Notes under the pieces: generated by a model | The model's input: the letters and a program-made list of their open reading frames with translations, nothing else | Told to the model about the DNA's origin: nothing | Database searches by the model: none | In this document: positions 1 to 8,962 of the stretch, in pieces | How the letters are laid out: the number at the start of each line of letters is the position of its first letter | Position numbering within the stretch: position 1 is the first letter of the stretch | Source of the DNA: Candidatus Nitrosopumilus sp. | GTDB lineage: Archaea > Thermoproteota > Nitrososphaeria > Nitrososphaerales > Nitrosopumilaceae | Reading direction: 5' to 3' | Assembly (NCBI GenBank): GCA_013911135.1 | Contig: JACERO010000013.1 | Coordinates: 1-60,321 of the forward strand | Length of the DNA stretch: 60,321 nt | Program-made: the position numbers and the translations under genes

Positions 1-135
1 GCAATAGTACTCCATTGAAGATCTGACATTTCTTTATGAATCATGTAAAAGATTTGAAGATGTCATTGTTAGATCTGTATTATCATCAAATGTTTACAAA
101 ATGATCTGTTTTAGGATGAGTTCTTGATATTTAAT

Positions 136-188
136 TTAGTCGCGACTAATTTTGTCTAGCTTTAAATAATAATCTAGAATAATTCTAG
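136..188 (+). promoter_or_regulatory. ferredoxin promoter with two palindromes
   Basis: A TATA-like box TTTAAATA lies at 161-168, its centre about 25 bp before the ATG at 190, which fits a leaderless archaeal transcript. Upstream, 136-149 is a perfect 14-bp palindrome, TTAGTCGCGACTAA. Between the TATA box and the ATG, 174-188 holds CTAGAAT-A-ATTCTAG, two 7-bp arms around one base. The positions suggest one upstream and one start-site operator, but no regulator is identified. Confidence 0.5.
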
Positions 189-189
189 T

Positions 190-738
190 ATGGTAGATTT
201 AGTAATACCAGAAGATTTTTGTACGAATGACGTAAAGCCAGTAGGAAAAACTAGCCATTCAGATGGAGAAAATAAGCACTTTATCTGGGGCAAAGGAGAT
301 CCAAACGGCGCAGCATTCTCAAATGAGGATGTCAAAGCGGCTTATGCAGAACATGGAGACAAAATGGTTCCTTTAGGAATTCATGGAACAACTGTCGCAG
401 TTGATTGGGATTCATGTATTGCAGCAGGTGAATGCTTTGGTGTATGTCCTGTCCAAACTTTTCAATGGTATAGAACCGAACAAGACATTCCAGCAGCAGA
501 TGTTCTTGGTGCAACCTTTGAAGGTACTGGTCTTACAGAAGCATCTGAAAGATTAGATGCTTCAGACAAATCACAACCAATCAGAGAACATGATTGTACG
601 ATTTGTATGGCATGTCAAGAAATTTGTCCTCAAGGAGCTATTCGAATTGAAGCAGCTAACCTGGAATGGCACGAAAAAGCAGATGGAACATATGTGAAAA
701 TGCCATCTGGTGGTGGCGGACCACACGCTCACGATTAA
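190..738 (+). CDS. dicluster [4Fe-4S] ferredoxin, archaeal long type
   Basis: This is a 182-residue ferredoxin that carries electrons between cytoplasmic redox enzymes. Two clusters are visible. The first Cys set, in the CIAAGECFGVCP stretch near residues 76-87, starts with a wider C-x5-C spacing. The second, CTICMACQEICP near 136-147, is a classical C-x2-C-x2-C-x3-CP motif. A long N-terminal extension with several His residues (His22, His30, His55, His64) resembles the zinc-containing ferredoxins of Sulfolobus and Thermoplasma, though zinc binding is an inference. The C-terminus is Gly/His-rich. It stands alone with its own promoter, followed by tRNA-Ser. Likely partners here are the FNR-like flavoproteins at 12.2 and 23.5 kb. 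Confidence 0.9.
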   Translation: MVDLVIPEDFCTNDVKPVGKTSHSDGENKHFIWGKGDPNGAAFSNEDVKAAYAEHGDKMVPLGIHGTTVAVDWDSCIAAGECFGVCPVQTFQWYRTEQDIPAADVLGATFEGTGLTEASERLDASDKSQPIREHDCTICMACQEICPQGAIRIEAANLEWHEKADGTYVKMPSGGGGPHAHD

Positions 739-803
739 AGAAATTTTTTCTTATTTTTTATTTTACATCAACAAATTTTAATCACTTTTTTGCGCTATTT
801 TTT

Positions 804-887
804 GCAGAGGTCGCCTAGCTCGGTAGGGCGCGGGCCTTGAGAGCCTGTGTGCGCAAGCATACGGGGGTTCAAATCCCTCTCTCTGCG
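804..887 (+). tRNA. tRNA-Ser(TGA)
   Basis: The acceptor stem GCAGAGG pairs with TCTCTGC (880-886), with discriminator G at 887. The anticodon stem CGGGC/GCCTG encloses loop CTTGAGA, giving anticodon TGA at 838-840. The long variable arm, roughly 848-863, marks this as class II and fits serine. The T loop is TTCAAAT. No intron is seen and CCA is not encoded. Confidence 0.93.
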
Positions 888-956
888 TTTTTTATTAATA
901 GATCAATACCACGATCTTGACGATTTATTAGACATTAACATTTAAGAGAAAATACT

Positions 957-1868
957 GTGACACAACAAAATCAGCAACTATCAAAAAAGCAAAACTGTCC
1001 AAGATGTGGCAAAACCAGAATAATCACTGATAATGAAACAGGTGAAATGTTTTGTGGCACATGTGGTTTTGTAATTACTGATAGAGTAGATAGTCAAGGA
1101 CCAGAAAGAACATTCTCAGATAGTGGTACTAACAAATCAAGAACCGGAGATAGAACATCGCTAACAAGACATGATCAAGGTCTAAGTACAATAATTAGTC
1201 TAATAAACAAAGACTCTTCTGGAAATCCATTATCATCATCTATGAAATCATCAATTAAGCGATTAAGGATTTGGGATAGTAGAAGTCGTACCAAGGATTC
1301 TGCTGATAGAAATCTTCAACATGCACTAAGTGAACTTCTTAAAATGAAAGAGAAATTATCTTTGTCTGATGCTATTGTAGAAAAAGCAGCTTACATTTAT
1401 AGAAAAGCTCTGGAAAAAAAACTTGTTAGAGGTAGATCAATTAATGCATTAATTGCTGCAACACTTTATGCTGCTTGTCGTGAAACTAGTACTCCAAGAA
1501 CTCTTAATGATATTTCAGGTTCAATTAACATCACGAGAAAAAATCTCGCTATTTGTTATAGAATGATAGTAAAAGAATTAGATTTGAAGATGCCTGTAGT
1601 TGATTCAGTTCAGTGTATTTCACGAATTGCAAGTCAGATTGGTTTATCAGAAAAAACTAAACGCCATGCAATGAAACTTCTCAAAAAAGCTGAAGAAAGT
1701 CAAATTATATCTGGAAAAGATCCAATGGGAATAGCAGCATCTGCTTTGTATATTGCAAGTATGGAGACTGGCGAGAATACAACCCAAAAAACAATTGCCT
1801 TGGCTGCAGGTGTAACTGAAGTTACAATCAGAAACAGATGTAAAAATCTAAAATCTTTAGATCCTTAA
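957..1868 (+). CDS. tfb: transcription initiation factor TFB (TFIIB homologue)
   Basis: TFB bridges TBP on the TATA box to RNA polymerase and sets the start site. The N-terminal zinc ribbon is clear (Cys14, Cys17, Cys33, Cys36 in a C-x2-C-x15-C-x2-C pattern). A B-reader/linker follows with the GPERTFS stretch, then two cyclin-like repeats at about 110-200 and 205-300. The length of 303 residues is normal. The GTG start is preceded by TTTATTA at 924-930, about 30 bp upstream, consistent with a leaderless transcript. Thaumarchaea usually carry several TFB paralogues, so this one could be general or specialised. It ends 9 bp from the convergent rfcS gene. Confidence 0.95.
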   Translation: MTQQNQQLSKKQNCPRCGKTRIITDNETGEMFCGTCGFVITDRVDSQGPERTFSDSGTNKSRTGDRTSLTRHDQGLSTIISLINKDSSGNPLSSSMKSSIKRLRIWDSRSRTKDSADRNLQHALSELLKMKEKLSLSDAIVEKAAYIYRKALEKKLVRGRSINALIAATLYAACRETSTPRTLNDISGSINITRKNLAICYRMIVKELDLKMPVVDSVQCISRIASQIGLSEKTKRHAMKLLKKAEESQIISGKDPMGIAASALYIASMETGENTTQKTIALAAGVTEVTIRNRCKNLKSLDP

Positions 1869-1876
1869 AATTTGAA

Positions 1877-2827
1877 TTAGTTTTCTAATTTTGCAAGTTC
1901 TGCAAGCATTGCAGATAACTGAATTTCAGAATTTGCTCCAACTAGTATTCTATAGTCATACTTTGCAATCACTTGTAAAATATCTGATAGTTTATCATGT
2001 TTTGATTTGAAAACAGTTGAATTGAAATATTTTAAAAAGTCAGATTCTGACATTCCATAAACTTTAATTAATTCTATCATCTTCTCTCTTGCTTCAGCAA
2101 CTTTTCCAGATAGCGCCATTTTTAGAACTCCATCAACATCACTAGTTTTTGTCAGTCCAGCTGATGCCTTTACATTCTCTTGAGTGATTCCACCAAGACT
2201 TGCAGTTGCCTGCATTAGATTAATTGAATGCCTCAAATCCCCTTCTGCATATTCACAAATTTCCTTTAGACCCTTTTTGTCTACCTTTACTTTTTCTTTT
2301 TTGGCAATCTCTTCTAGTCTAGCAATGACATCCTCTTCTGAAACTGCTGTGAACTTGAAAGCTGCACATCTACTTTGAATAGGATCTATTATTTTTGAAA
2401 CATTATTTGCAATTAGAATAAATCTACAAATTTTTGCAGCGTCTTCTATAATTCTTCTAAGTGCAGTTTGAGCAGCTGAAGTCATTTCATCTGCTTCATC
2501 TAAAATGATAATCTTGAATGGAACATCAACCATTCCAGCAAATCTTGAAAACTTTTTTACTTTTTCTCTAACCATATCAATTCCTCGCTCGTCTGATGCG
2601 TTTAATTCAAGAGTGTAATCTTTGACATACTCCCCCAAAATTTGTCTTGAAAGACATAATGCAGTAGTGGTCTTGCCTACTCCTGCAGAGCCAGAAAATA
2701 GCAAGTGTGGCATGTCTGTTGGATCTTTGATTAGAGCTTCTAGACTGCCAATAATTTCTGTCTGGTTTACAATTTCTGAAAGTTTTGTCGGTCGATATTT
2801 TTCTACCCACATACCTGTTGCAGACAT
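1877..2827 (-). CDS. rfcS: replication factor C small subunit
   Basis: This is the AAA+ clamp-loader small subunit. With the large subunit (26.5 kb in this window) it loads PCNA onto primer-template junctions. Walker A GSAGVGKT is at about residues 46-53, Walker B LDEAD at 109-113, and the SRC arginine-finger motif at 152-154. A helical collar domain fills the C-terminal third. The length of 316 residues is typical. On the minus strand a TATA element TTTATTAA (2850-2857) lies about 26 bp before the ATG, so the message is probably leaderless. The gene is divergent from the GINS-MCM operon and convergent with tfb. Confidence 0.97.
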   Translation of the reverse strand: MSATGMWVEKYRPTKLSEIVNQTEIIGSLEALIKDPTDMPHLLFSGSAGVGKTTTALCLSRQILGEYVKDYTLELNASDERGIDMVREKVKKFSRFAGMVDVPFKIIILDEADEMTSAAQTALRRIIEDAAKICRFILIANNVSKIIDPIQSRCAAFKFTAVSEEDVIARLEEIAKKEKVKVDKKGLKEICEYAEGDLRHSINLMQATASLGGITQENVKASAGLTKTSDVDGVLKMALSGKVAEAREKMIELIKVYGMSESDFLKYFNSTVFKSKHDKLSDILQVIAKYDYRILVGANSEIQLSAMLAELAKLEN

Positions 2828-2918
2828 AAAATTCTAGGTTCAATTCCCATTAATAAATCCGAATTGGTTATTGTAACATACAGTAAATTAAAATCCAAAT
2901 TAGTCGTATTTTATCTGC

Positions 2919-3015
2919 GATCAGCCTGAGATTAATTAGGATCAATTGATCTCACTAAATGGTTAACAGAATTGATCGATCCGATTCTTGAAGGATCCCT
3001 AGGAGGATCAAGATC
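2919..3015. promoter_or_regulatory. GATC-rich intergenic region before the GINS-MCM operon
   Basis: The 193-bp gap between rfcS and the GINS gene contains eight GATC tetramers, at 2919, 2940, 2948, 2974, 2978, 2994, 3006 and 3012. At the local base composition less than one would be expected in such a stretch. No obvious TATA box sits 25 bp before the GINS ATG. Instead a purine-rich AGGAGG (3001-3006) precedes the start by about 14 bp, suggesting a leadered message with a Shine-Dalgarno site. An operator or origin-linked role is speculation. Confidence 0.45.
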
Positions 3016-3020
3016 TTACC

Positions 3021-3551
3021 ATGGAAATAGACAATATAGAAAAAGTGCATTCAGTTGGACACCGCCTAAAGGATACTAAAGTCTCAGTTAATCATGATTT
3101 CAAATTCAATGTTGCAGGAATAAAGACTGAGGGAACTTCAGGTGAGGTAATTAACATGCCTCAGTGGGTTGGAAAGATATTATCTGATAATAAACTGGCA
3201 ACACTAGATTCTCCAGATATGATTACTGAATTAAAACAAGCATTATCAAAAGAAAAGATGGTTGGAGAATATCAAATCTCTTCATTAGACTCTCACTTTT
3301 ACATCAAACTAAAAGAAACTATGAAAGAATTGAATCGTAATGATTTTGATAAAGTTGAAAGCATGATGTTAGAATTATTTAGAATGCGAAGAGGTAAACT
3401 AGTAAAGATAGCAGACTCTATCAAACTAAATTCTGAACTCTATAACAAATTAACTGTTGAAGAAAGTATATTCTATAAAACTATCCATGAAAACAGTGTA
3501 GAGTTTGAAAAACAAATAAGAGGAGATCTAAATGAGCAAGACTCAAACTAG
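3021..3551 (+). CDS. GINS complex subunit (Gins51/15-like)
   Basis: GINS joins MCM and the Cdc45/RecJ homologue in the archaeal CMG replicative helicase. The 176-residue protein has a mainly helical central region (about 70-150), including an LFRMRRGKLVKIA helix characteristic of GINS A-domains. It overlaps the start of mcm by 20 bp, the usual GINS-MCM coupling in archaea. Assignment to the 51/15 rather than the 23 branch is uncertain because domain order cannot be settled by eye. The ATG at 3021 is preceded by AGGAGG. Confidence 0.8.
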   Translation: MEIDNIEKVHSVGHRLKDTKVSVNHDFKFNVAGIKTEGTSGEVINMPQWVGKILSDNKLATLDSPDMITELKQALSKEKMVGEYQISSLDSHFYIKLKETMKELNRNDFDKVESMMLELFRMRRGKLVKIADSIKLNSELYNKLTVEESIFYKTIHENSVEFEKQIRGDLNEQDSN

Positions 3552-5619
3552 TACATTTACAGACTCTGCATTGTCAGATAGAGTAAAAGAATTTCTTATT
3601 AGATTTAAAAATAAATCTGGTAACTACACCTATGTAGAAGCAATCGATGAGATGATGCCTAAAAATGCAAAATACATTGTAGTTGATTACAATGATTTGG
3701 TTGTAGAGCCAGAAATTGAGATCTTATTTACTACAAATCCTGATAGAGTCTTTGATGCGTTTTCTAGAGCAATCAAAGAAGCACTACAAACAAGATTTCC
3801 AGATTATGCTGAAAAAATAAAAGATGAAGTTCGTGTAAGACTGATTAACTTCCCACTTCAGCGAAGTCTCAGACAAATCAATGCTGAAACTATTGGAACA
3901 ATTACAAGCGTTTCAGGAATGGTAGTTAGAGCATCAGAAGTAAAACCCCTTGCAAAAGAACTAGTCTTTGTTTGTCCTGATGATCACCCTACTAAGGTAA
4001 TTCAGCTTAAAGGAATGGATGTTAAAATTCCTGTAGTATGTGATAACCCATCTTGTAAACACAGGGATTTTGAGATAAAACCAGAAGCAAGCAAGTTTAT
4101 TGATTTTCAACTTCTTAGATTACAAGAACTTCCTGAGGACTTACCTCCAGGACAACTTCCTCACTATATTGATGTCACAATTAGGCAGGATTTAGTCGAT
4201 AATGCAAGGCCTGGAGACAGAATTATTCTTACAGGTATAGTCAGAATCGAACAAGAATCAGTTGCAGGTGTTCAGAGAGGTCATAGTGGATTATACCGAT
4301 TAAGAATTGAAGGAAATAACATTGAATTTTTGGGTGGACATGGTTCTAAAATGTCTCGTAAAATAGCCAAAGACGAAGTTTCACCTGAAGAAGAAGAAAT
4401 GATCAAAGCATTAAGTAAAAGTCCTGATGTATATCAAAAACTAATTGATTCATTTGCTCCTCACATTCAAGGACATTCAGTAATCAAAGAAGCTATTATG
4501 TTACTTATCGTCGGTGCTAATCAAAAAATATTAGGTGATGGAAGCAAGATTAGAGGTGACATTAATGTATTTCTAGTTGGAGATCCTGGTACTGCAAAAA
4601 GTGAGATGCTAAAGTTTTGTACAAGAATTGCACCACGAGGTTTGTATACTTCTGGTAGAGGTTCAACTGCTGCAGGACTTACAGCTGCTATAGTTAAAGA
4701 CAAAACTGGAATCATGATGCTTGAAGCAGGTGCAGTAGTACTTGGTGATCAAGGTCTTGTGTGTATAGACGAATTTGACAAGATGAAACCAGAAGATAGA
4801 AGTGCTTTACACGAAGTCATGGAACAACAGTCAGCCAGTATTGCAAAAGGTGGTATTGTAGCTACACTAAATGCTAGAACATCAATTTTAGCTGCTGCAA
4901 ACCCAATGTATGGAAAATATGATCCATTCAAAAATATTACAGAAAATGTAAACTTGCCAATTCCATTGCTTACAAGATTTGACTTGATTTTTGTTGTAAG
5001 AGATATTCCAAGTAAAGAAAAAGATGAAAAAATTGCTAGACATATTATAAAACTGCATACTCCACAAGGAACAGACAAACGTTCTGTAATTGATGTTGAT
5101 TTACTAACAAAATATCTCTCATATGCAAAACGTGGTACTCCTAAAATGACCAAAGATGCTGAAGAAAAAATACTCGAATATTACCTACAGATGAGAAATG
5201 TAGAATCCGAAGAGATGATTACAGTTACGCCAAGACAACTAGAGGGAATTATCAGACTCTCTACTGCAAGAGCAAGATTACTCATGAAAAGCGAGGTAGA
5301 ACTAGAAGATGCTGAACGAGCAATCTTCTTGCTTCAGAATATGCTTGAGGATGCGGGAGTGGATGTCAATACTGGAAAAGTAGATCTTGGAGTATTACAA
5401 GGAAAACCAAGAAGTGAGGTTTCAAAGATGCAATTATTCATGGATGTTCTCAGAGGCCTTGAGGGTGATAACAAGGTGCCAGTAGAAGAAAAGATATTTG
5501 TCAGAGAACTAGAAAAGAGTGAAAAATTCACTGAAGACGAGGCAAGAAACTATATCCGAAGAATGCTTAGAGAAGCATCTATTTATGAATCAAGACCCGG
5601 TCACTATAACCGAGTATGA
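3532..5619 (+). CDS. mcm: MCM replicative DNA helicase
   Basis: This is the hexameric 3'-5' helicase that unwinds DNA at the fork. The N-terminal domain holds a zinc site (Cys148, then Cys170, Cys175 and His177 as candidate ligands). The AAA+ core has Walker A GDPGTAKS near residue 350, Walker B CIDEFDK near 411, and the arginine-finger LLTRFD near 480. A winged-helix tail follows. The length of 695 residues is normal and no intein is present. It overlaps the GINS gene upstream by 20 bp and the Hel308 gene downstream by 4 bp (ATGA), so the three are translationally coupled. Confidence 0.98.
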   Translation: MSKTQTSTFTDSALSDRVKEFLIRFKNKSGNYTYVEAIDEMMPKNAKYIVVDYNDLVVEPEIEILFTTNPDRVFDAFSRAIKEALQTRFPDYAEKIKDEVRVRLINFPLQRSLRQINAETIGTITSVSGMVVRASEVKPLAKELVFVCPDDHPTKVIQLKGMDVKIPVVCDNPSCKHRDFEIKPEASKFIDFQLLRLQELPEDLPPGQLPHYIDVTIRQDLVDNARPGDRIILTGIVRIEQESVAGVQRGHSGLYRLRIEGNNIEFLGGHGSKMSRKIAKDEVSPEEEEMIKALSKSPDVYQKLIDSFAPHIQGHSVIKEAIMLLIVGANQKILGDGSKIRGDINVFLVGDPGTAKSEMLKFCTRIAPRGLYTSGRGSTAAGLTAAIVKDKTGIMMLEAGAVVLGDQGLVCIDEFDKMKPEDRSALHEVMEQQSASIAKGGIVATLNARTSILAAANPMYGKYDPFKNITENVNLPIPLLTRFDLIFVVRDIPSKEKDEKIARHIIKLHTPQGTDKRSVIDVDLLTKYLSYAKRGTPKMTKDAEEKILEYYLQMRNVESEEMITVTPRQLEGIIRLSTARARLLMKSEVELEDAERAIFLLQNMLEDAGVDVNTGKVDLGVLQGKPRSEVSKMQLFMDVLRGLEGDNKVPVEEKIFVRELEKSEKFTEDEARNYIRRMLREASIYESRPGHYNRV

Positions 5620-7742
5620 AAATAGAGAAACTAGATCTTCCCGATTCTGCAATTAAATTTTTAAAATCACAAGGTTTTGAAAAATTATATCCCCCACAAG
5701 CTGATAGTGTAGATTCTGGGTTATTAGATGGGAAAAGCGTTCTAGTATCTGCTCCTACTGCAAGTGGAAAGACTTTGATTGCCATACTTGCAATGATTAG
5801 TTATCTTTCAAAGAATAATGGCAAGGTGATTTATCTTAGTCCTTTACGTGCATTAGCTGCTGAAAAATTCTCAGAGTTTAAAAAATTAGAAAAAGTTGCT
5901 CTAGGAAATAAAATCAAAGTCAGTATATCTACTGGAGACTATGAAAATATTGAAAAACATTTGGAGAAAAGTAATGTGTTAATTTTAACAAATGAAAAAA
6001 TGGATTCAATTATTAGACATGGTGCTGAATGGGTTGAAGAAATTGGACTAGTAATTACTGATGAAGTTCATTTGATTGGAGATGAAAATCGAGGTCCAAC
6101 ACTTGAGATGATTCTTACACAACTAAAATTATTAAATACAAAACCTCAGATTGTAGGTCTTAGTGCTACTATTTCAAATTCTGATGAGATTGCAGATTGG
6201 CTTGATTGCGAGCTAGTGCAAAATGACTGGAGACCTGTGCCACTAACCGAAGGAGTATGTGATGCAGGCGAAGTTACCATGAATGATGGTAAGACCTTTT
6301 CAGTTGAGCGTAGCATACGTGGAACTCCGATTGATTTAGGCGTACAATCAGTAAAAGAAGGTGGTCAATCTCTAGTATTTGCAGAGACTAGAAACCGTTC
6401 AAAATCTCTTGCAACAAAAGCAGCAGATGCTATCTCTCAGATTTTAGAAAAAAAAGATTTGAAGGAATTAGAAAAAACCTCAAAAAAAATTCTGTCTGAA
6501 AACGAACATACAGAATTAATAAAGACATTGGCAATTCTTGTAAAAAAAGGAGTTGCGTTTCATCATGCAGGACTGAATCAAAATTGCAGAGCAACAATAG
6601 AAACAGAATTTCGTAAAGGAACTATCAAGTTACTCTCATCTACACCAACTTTAGCTGCAGGAGTTAATCTTCCAGCAAGAAGAGTTGTAATTTCAAATGT
6701 TAATAGATACAATGCAAAAGTTGGGGCAAATAGGCCGATTAGTATCTTAGAATACAAACAACTCTGTGGCAGAGCTGGAAGACCACAATATGATGATTAT
6801 GGAGAAGCAATAATTGTTGGAAATGGAAATACTGAAGACTTGATTGACTATTACGTTAATGGAGAACCAGAACCAATAATTTCAAAGATTACTGATGACA
6901 AATCTTTACGTACTCACATACTTAGTGTTATAGTTACACATCTTGGAATTAAAAAAGATGAGATCTTGGAATTTTTCTTGCAAACATTAGGGGGATTACA
7001 ATCAAGAAAACCTACAATAAAATTTGCAATTGATATTTCCCTGCGTTTTTTGTCCAGCGAATATCTGATAATCAAAAAAGGTGAAAGATATGCAGCTACT
7101 GAATTTGGAAAAAAGACATCAATGTTGTATATTGATCCTTTAACTGCAACATACTTTAGAGATGCTATTGAAAACGTATCCCAAGAAAGAAAACATACAT
7201 TTGGATTCTTACATTTGATCTCAAACTGCGAAGAATTTTTCCCTAAATTTTCACTTCGACAAAAGGATTATGAATCTGCCAGTCTTTTGATAGAAAACAA
7301 TTCTTCAGAACTGCTTGAACCAATTTCAGAATATGATTGCTCAAGAAGCCTTTTGGCCTTACAGGCATGGATTAGCGAATCTTCAGAATTATCCCTATCT
7401 GATAATCTTGGAATAGAGTCAGGAGACATGCATAGGATGACTGAGACTGCAAATTGGCTTTCATATTGCCTTAGGGAGATTTCTAAGCATGTGGAGAGGG
7501 CAGATTTGCTTGAGGAACTCGGTAATCTAAGAAAAAGAATCGTTTATGGAATTAGAGATGAATTACTTGAACTAGTTAAAATCAAAGGAATTGGAAGGGT
7601 TAGAGCCAGAACTCTCTACAAACATGGAATTAAGAATTTAGATGATTTGGCAAAGATTCCAGTGAATAAATTAGCCGAAATAGATAAAATTGGGTCAACC
7701 CTTGCAGATAACATAAAGTCTGAATTACGAAAGGTTAGATAA
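5616..7742 (+). CDS. hel308: ATP-dependent DNA helicase Hel308/Hjm
   Basis: This superfamily-2 3'-5' helicase acts on stalled and branched replication forks. Motif I APTASGKT is at about residues 46-53, motif II DEVH near 149, motif III LSAT near 181, and motif VI in the QLCGRAGRPQ stretch. A helix-hairpin-helix region in the last 60 residues (GIGRVRARTLY, then KIGSTLADNI) matches the Hel308 C-terminal domain. At 708 residues it is full length. It is coupled to mcm by an ATGA overlap, placing fork repair and fork unwinding in one operon. Confidence 0.95.
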   Translation: MKIEKLDLPDSAIKFLKSQGFEKLYPPQADSVDSGLLDGKSVLVSAPTASGKTLIAILAMISYLSKNNGKVIYLSPLRALAAEKFSEFKKLEKVALGNKIKVSISTGDYENIEKHLEKSNVLILTNEKMDSIIRHGAEWVEEIGLVITDEVHLIGDENRGPTLEMILTQLKLLNTKPQIVGLSATISNSDEIADWLDCELVQNDWRPVPLTEGVCDAGEVTMNDGKTFSVERSIRGTPIDLGVQSVKEGGQSLVFAETRNRSKSLATKAADAISQILEKKDLKELEKTSKKILSENEHTELIKTLAILVKKGVAFHHAGLNQNCRATIETEFRKGTIKLLSSTPTLAAGVNLPARRVVISNVNRYNAKVGANRPISILEYKQLCGRAGRPQYDDYGEAIIVGNGNTEDLIDYYVNGEPEPIISKITDDKSLRTHILSVIVTHLGIKKDEILEFFLQTLGGLQSRKPTIKFAIDISLRFLSSEYLIIKKGERYAATEFGKKTSMLYIDPLTATYFRDAIENVSQERKHTFGFLHLISNCEEFFPKFSLRQKDYESASLLIENNSSELLEPISEYDCSRSLLALQAWISESSELSLSDNLGIESGDMHRMTETANWLSYCLREISKHVERADLLEELGNLRKRIVYGIRDELLELVKIKGIGRVRARTLYKHGIKNLDDLAKIPVNKLAEIDKIGSTLADNIKSELRKVR

Positions 7743-8735
7743 TTGATTGAATTAATACTTCCAGCAGTAGCTTCTTGTATCGTTGCATTTTTTGTCGTAT
7801 TTGTAATGATTCCTCCTCTAATCAAATTTCTAGGAAAAAGAAATCTAGCAGTAAAAGATGTGAACAAAAAAGAAGATGTAATGGTTGTCAGGCCAGGTGG
7901 ACCATCAATAATTGTAGGAATCATTGCATCCGAAATTGTTCTTTATGCATTTTTACAGTTAAATGAAATTCTTGCCATAATTATTACTACGTCTGCTGCT
8001 TTTGTAATTGGATACGTTGATGATAAAAAAGTGATGAGTGGTTGGTTCAAACCTGTTGCACTTGCATTTGCAGCAATTCCAATTATTGCATTGGGTGTAT
8101 ATGATTCAAATCTTGTCTTTCCATTATTTGGAACAGTACAAATTCCTGTACTCTATCTTGCTTTGATTGTCTTTATGATTCCTATTACTGGAAATACAAT
8201 CAATTCAATTGATGTTCTAAATGGAGTTGCTAGTGGTTTTATGGTGATTGCAAGTTTTTCATTGTCGATATGTTTGTTTATAGTACAAAATTATGAAATT
8301 GCAATAGTTAGTTTGCCTCTAGGATTTGTTTCATTGGCTTTTTACAAATACCACAAAGTTCCAAGTAAGATTTTTCCTGGAGATTCAGGAGCGCTAACTT
8401 TTGGTGCAATGTATGGTACAATTGCAATTGTAGGTGGTGTGGAAATACTAGCTGCTGTTGCACTATTACCTGCTGTTATCAACTCATTTTTGTTCCTATC
8501 AAGCGTAAAACGAATAGTAGAGCACAGAGAAGTCAAGGGAAAGCCTGTAGAGCATACTGATGATTTTCTACTAAAGGCAACTGATGAGAAGACTGCTCCT
8601 ATTACTTTGGTAAGATTGATACTTGCAGGAGGACCATTATCTGAAAAACAGGTTGGATTTACAATCTTTAAACTTGCTATATTTTCAGGAATTTTGGCTA
8701 TAATTACTGCATTTATGATGGGGGTTTCGCTTTGA
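7743..8735 (+). CDS. UDP-GlcNAc:dolichyl/polyprenyl-phosphate GlcNAc-1-P transferase family
   Basis: This polytopic membrane enzyme (about 10 predicted helices) belongs to the MraY/WecA/Alg7 (glycosyltransferase 4) family, which adds a sugar-1-phosphate to a polyprenyl phosphate. The catalytic loops show VDDKK near residues 94-98 and the NSIDVLNG motif near 155-162, whose DVLNG is a hallmark of the family. A later GDSG-containing loop (PGDSGALTFG) also fits. It starts with TTG directly after the Hel308 stop. In archaea this is probably the first step of N-glycan or S-layer lipid-linked sugar assembly. The exact sugar is inferred. Confidence 0.85.
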   Translation: MIELILPAVASCIVAFFVVFVMIPPLIKFLGKRNLAVKDVNKKEDVMVVRPGGPSIIVGIIASEIVLYAFLQLNEILAIIITTSAAFVIGYVDDKKVMSGWFKPVALAFAAIPIIALGVYDSNLVFPLFGTVQIPVLYLALIVFMIPITGNTINSIDVLNGVASGFMVIASFSLSICLFIVQNYEIAIVSLPLGFVSLAFYKYHKVPSKIFPGDSGALTFGAMYGTIAIVGGVEILAAVALLPAVINSFLFLSSVKRIVEHREVKGKPVEHTDDFLLKATDEKTAPITLVRLILAGGPLSEKQVGFTIFKLAIFSGILAIITAFMMGVSL

Positions 8736-8962
8736 AGTCTGGTCTTTTTGGATTTTTGTTTGCAATGTGGGTTTTGATACTTGTTGGAGGTGGAATTGTT
8801 GTCACAATATTAGGACCAATTTCAGTTTCTGGATTTGGCGAACTTGATTTCTTTTTAGGATCTGTAATTAAAGCAATAGTTGCAATCATTCTAGTTGTAA
8901 TATGGATTTTAATTTTATCTAAATTAAAAAACTTGATTTTCAAAAAAGAGATAAAATCCTAA
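8732..8962 (+). CDS. small two-helix membrane protein
   Basis: I do not recognise the family. The 76-residue protein has two hydrophobic helices (about 5-28 and 45-67) joined by a Gly/Phe-rich loop, and a basic C-terminal tail (KLKNLIFKKEIKS). It starts with TTG overlapping the stop of the GlcNAc-1-P transferase gene by 4 bp, so it is probably translated with it and may be an accessory membrane subunit. Its end overlaps the convergent acyltransferase gene by 4 bp. Confidence 0.65.
   Translation: MKSGLFGFLFAMWVLILVGGGIVVTILGPISVSGFGELDFFLGSVIKAIVAIILVVIWILILSKLKNLIFKKEIKS

Noticed and set aside
1-29. Minus-strand ATG at 29 running off the left edge (MSDLQWSTI)
   Set aside because: Only about nine codons are visible, with no clear promoter, so it cannot be supported as a gene start.
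4749-5153. A 134-residue minus-strand frame within mcm
   Set aside because: Hydrophobic, low-complexity translation antisense to conserved MCM motifs; a shadow of codon bias.
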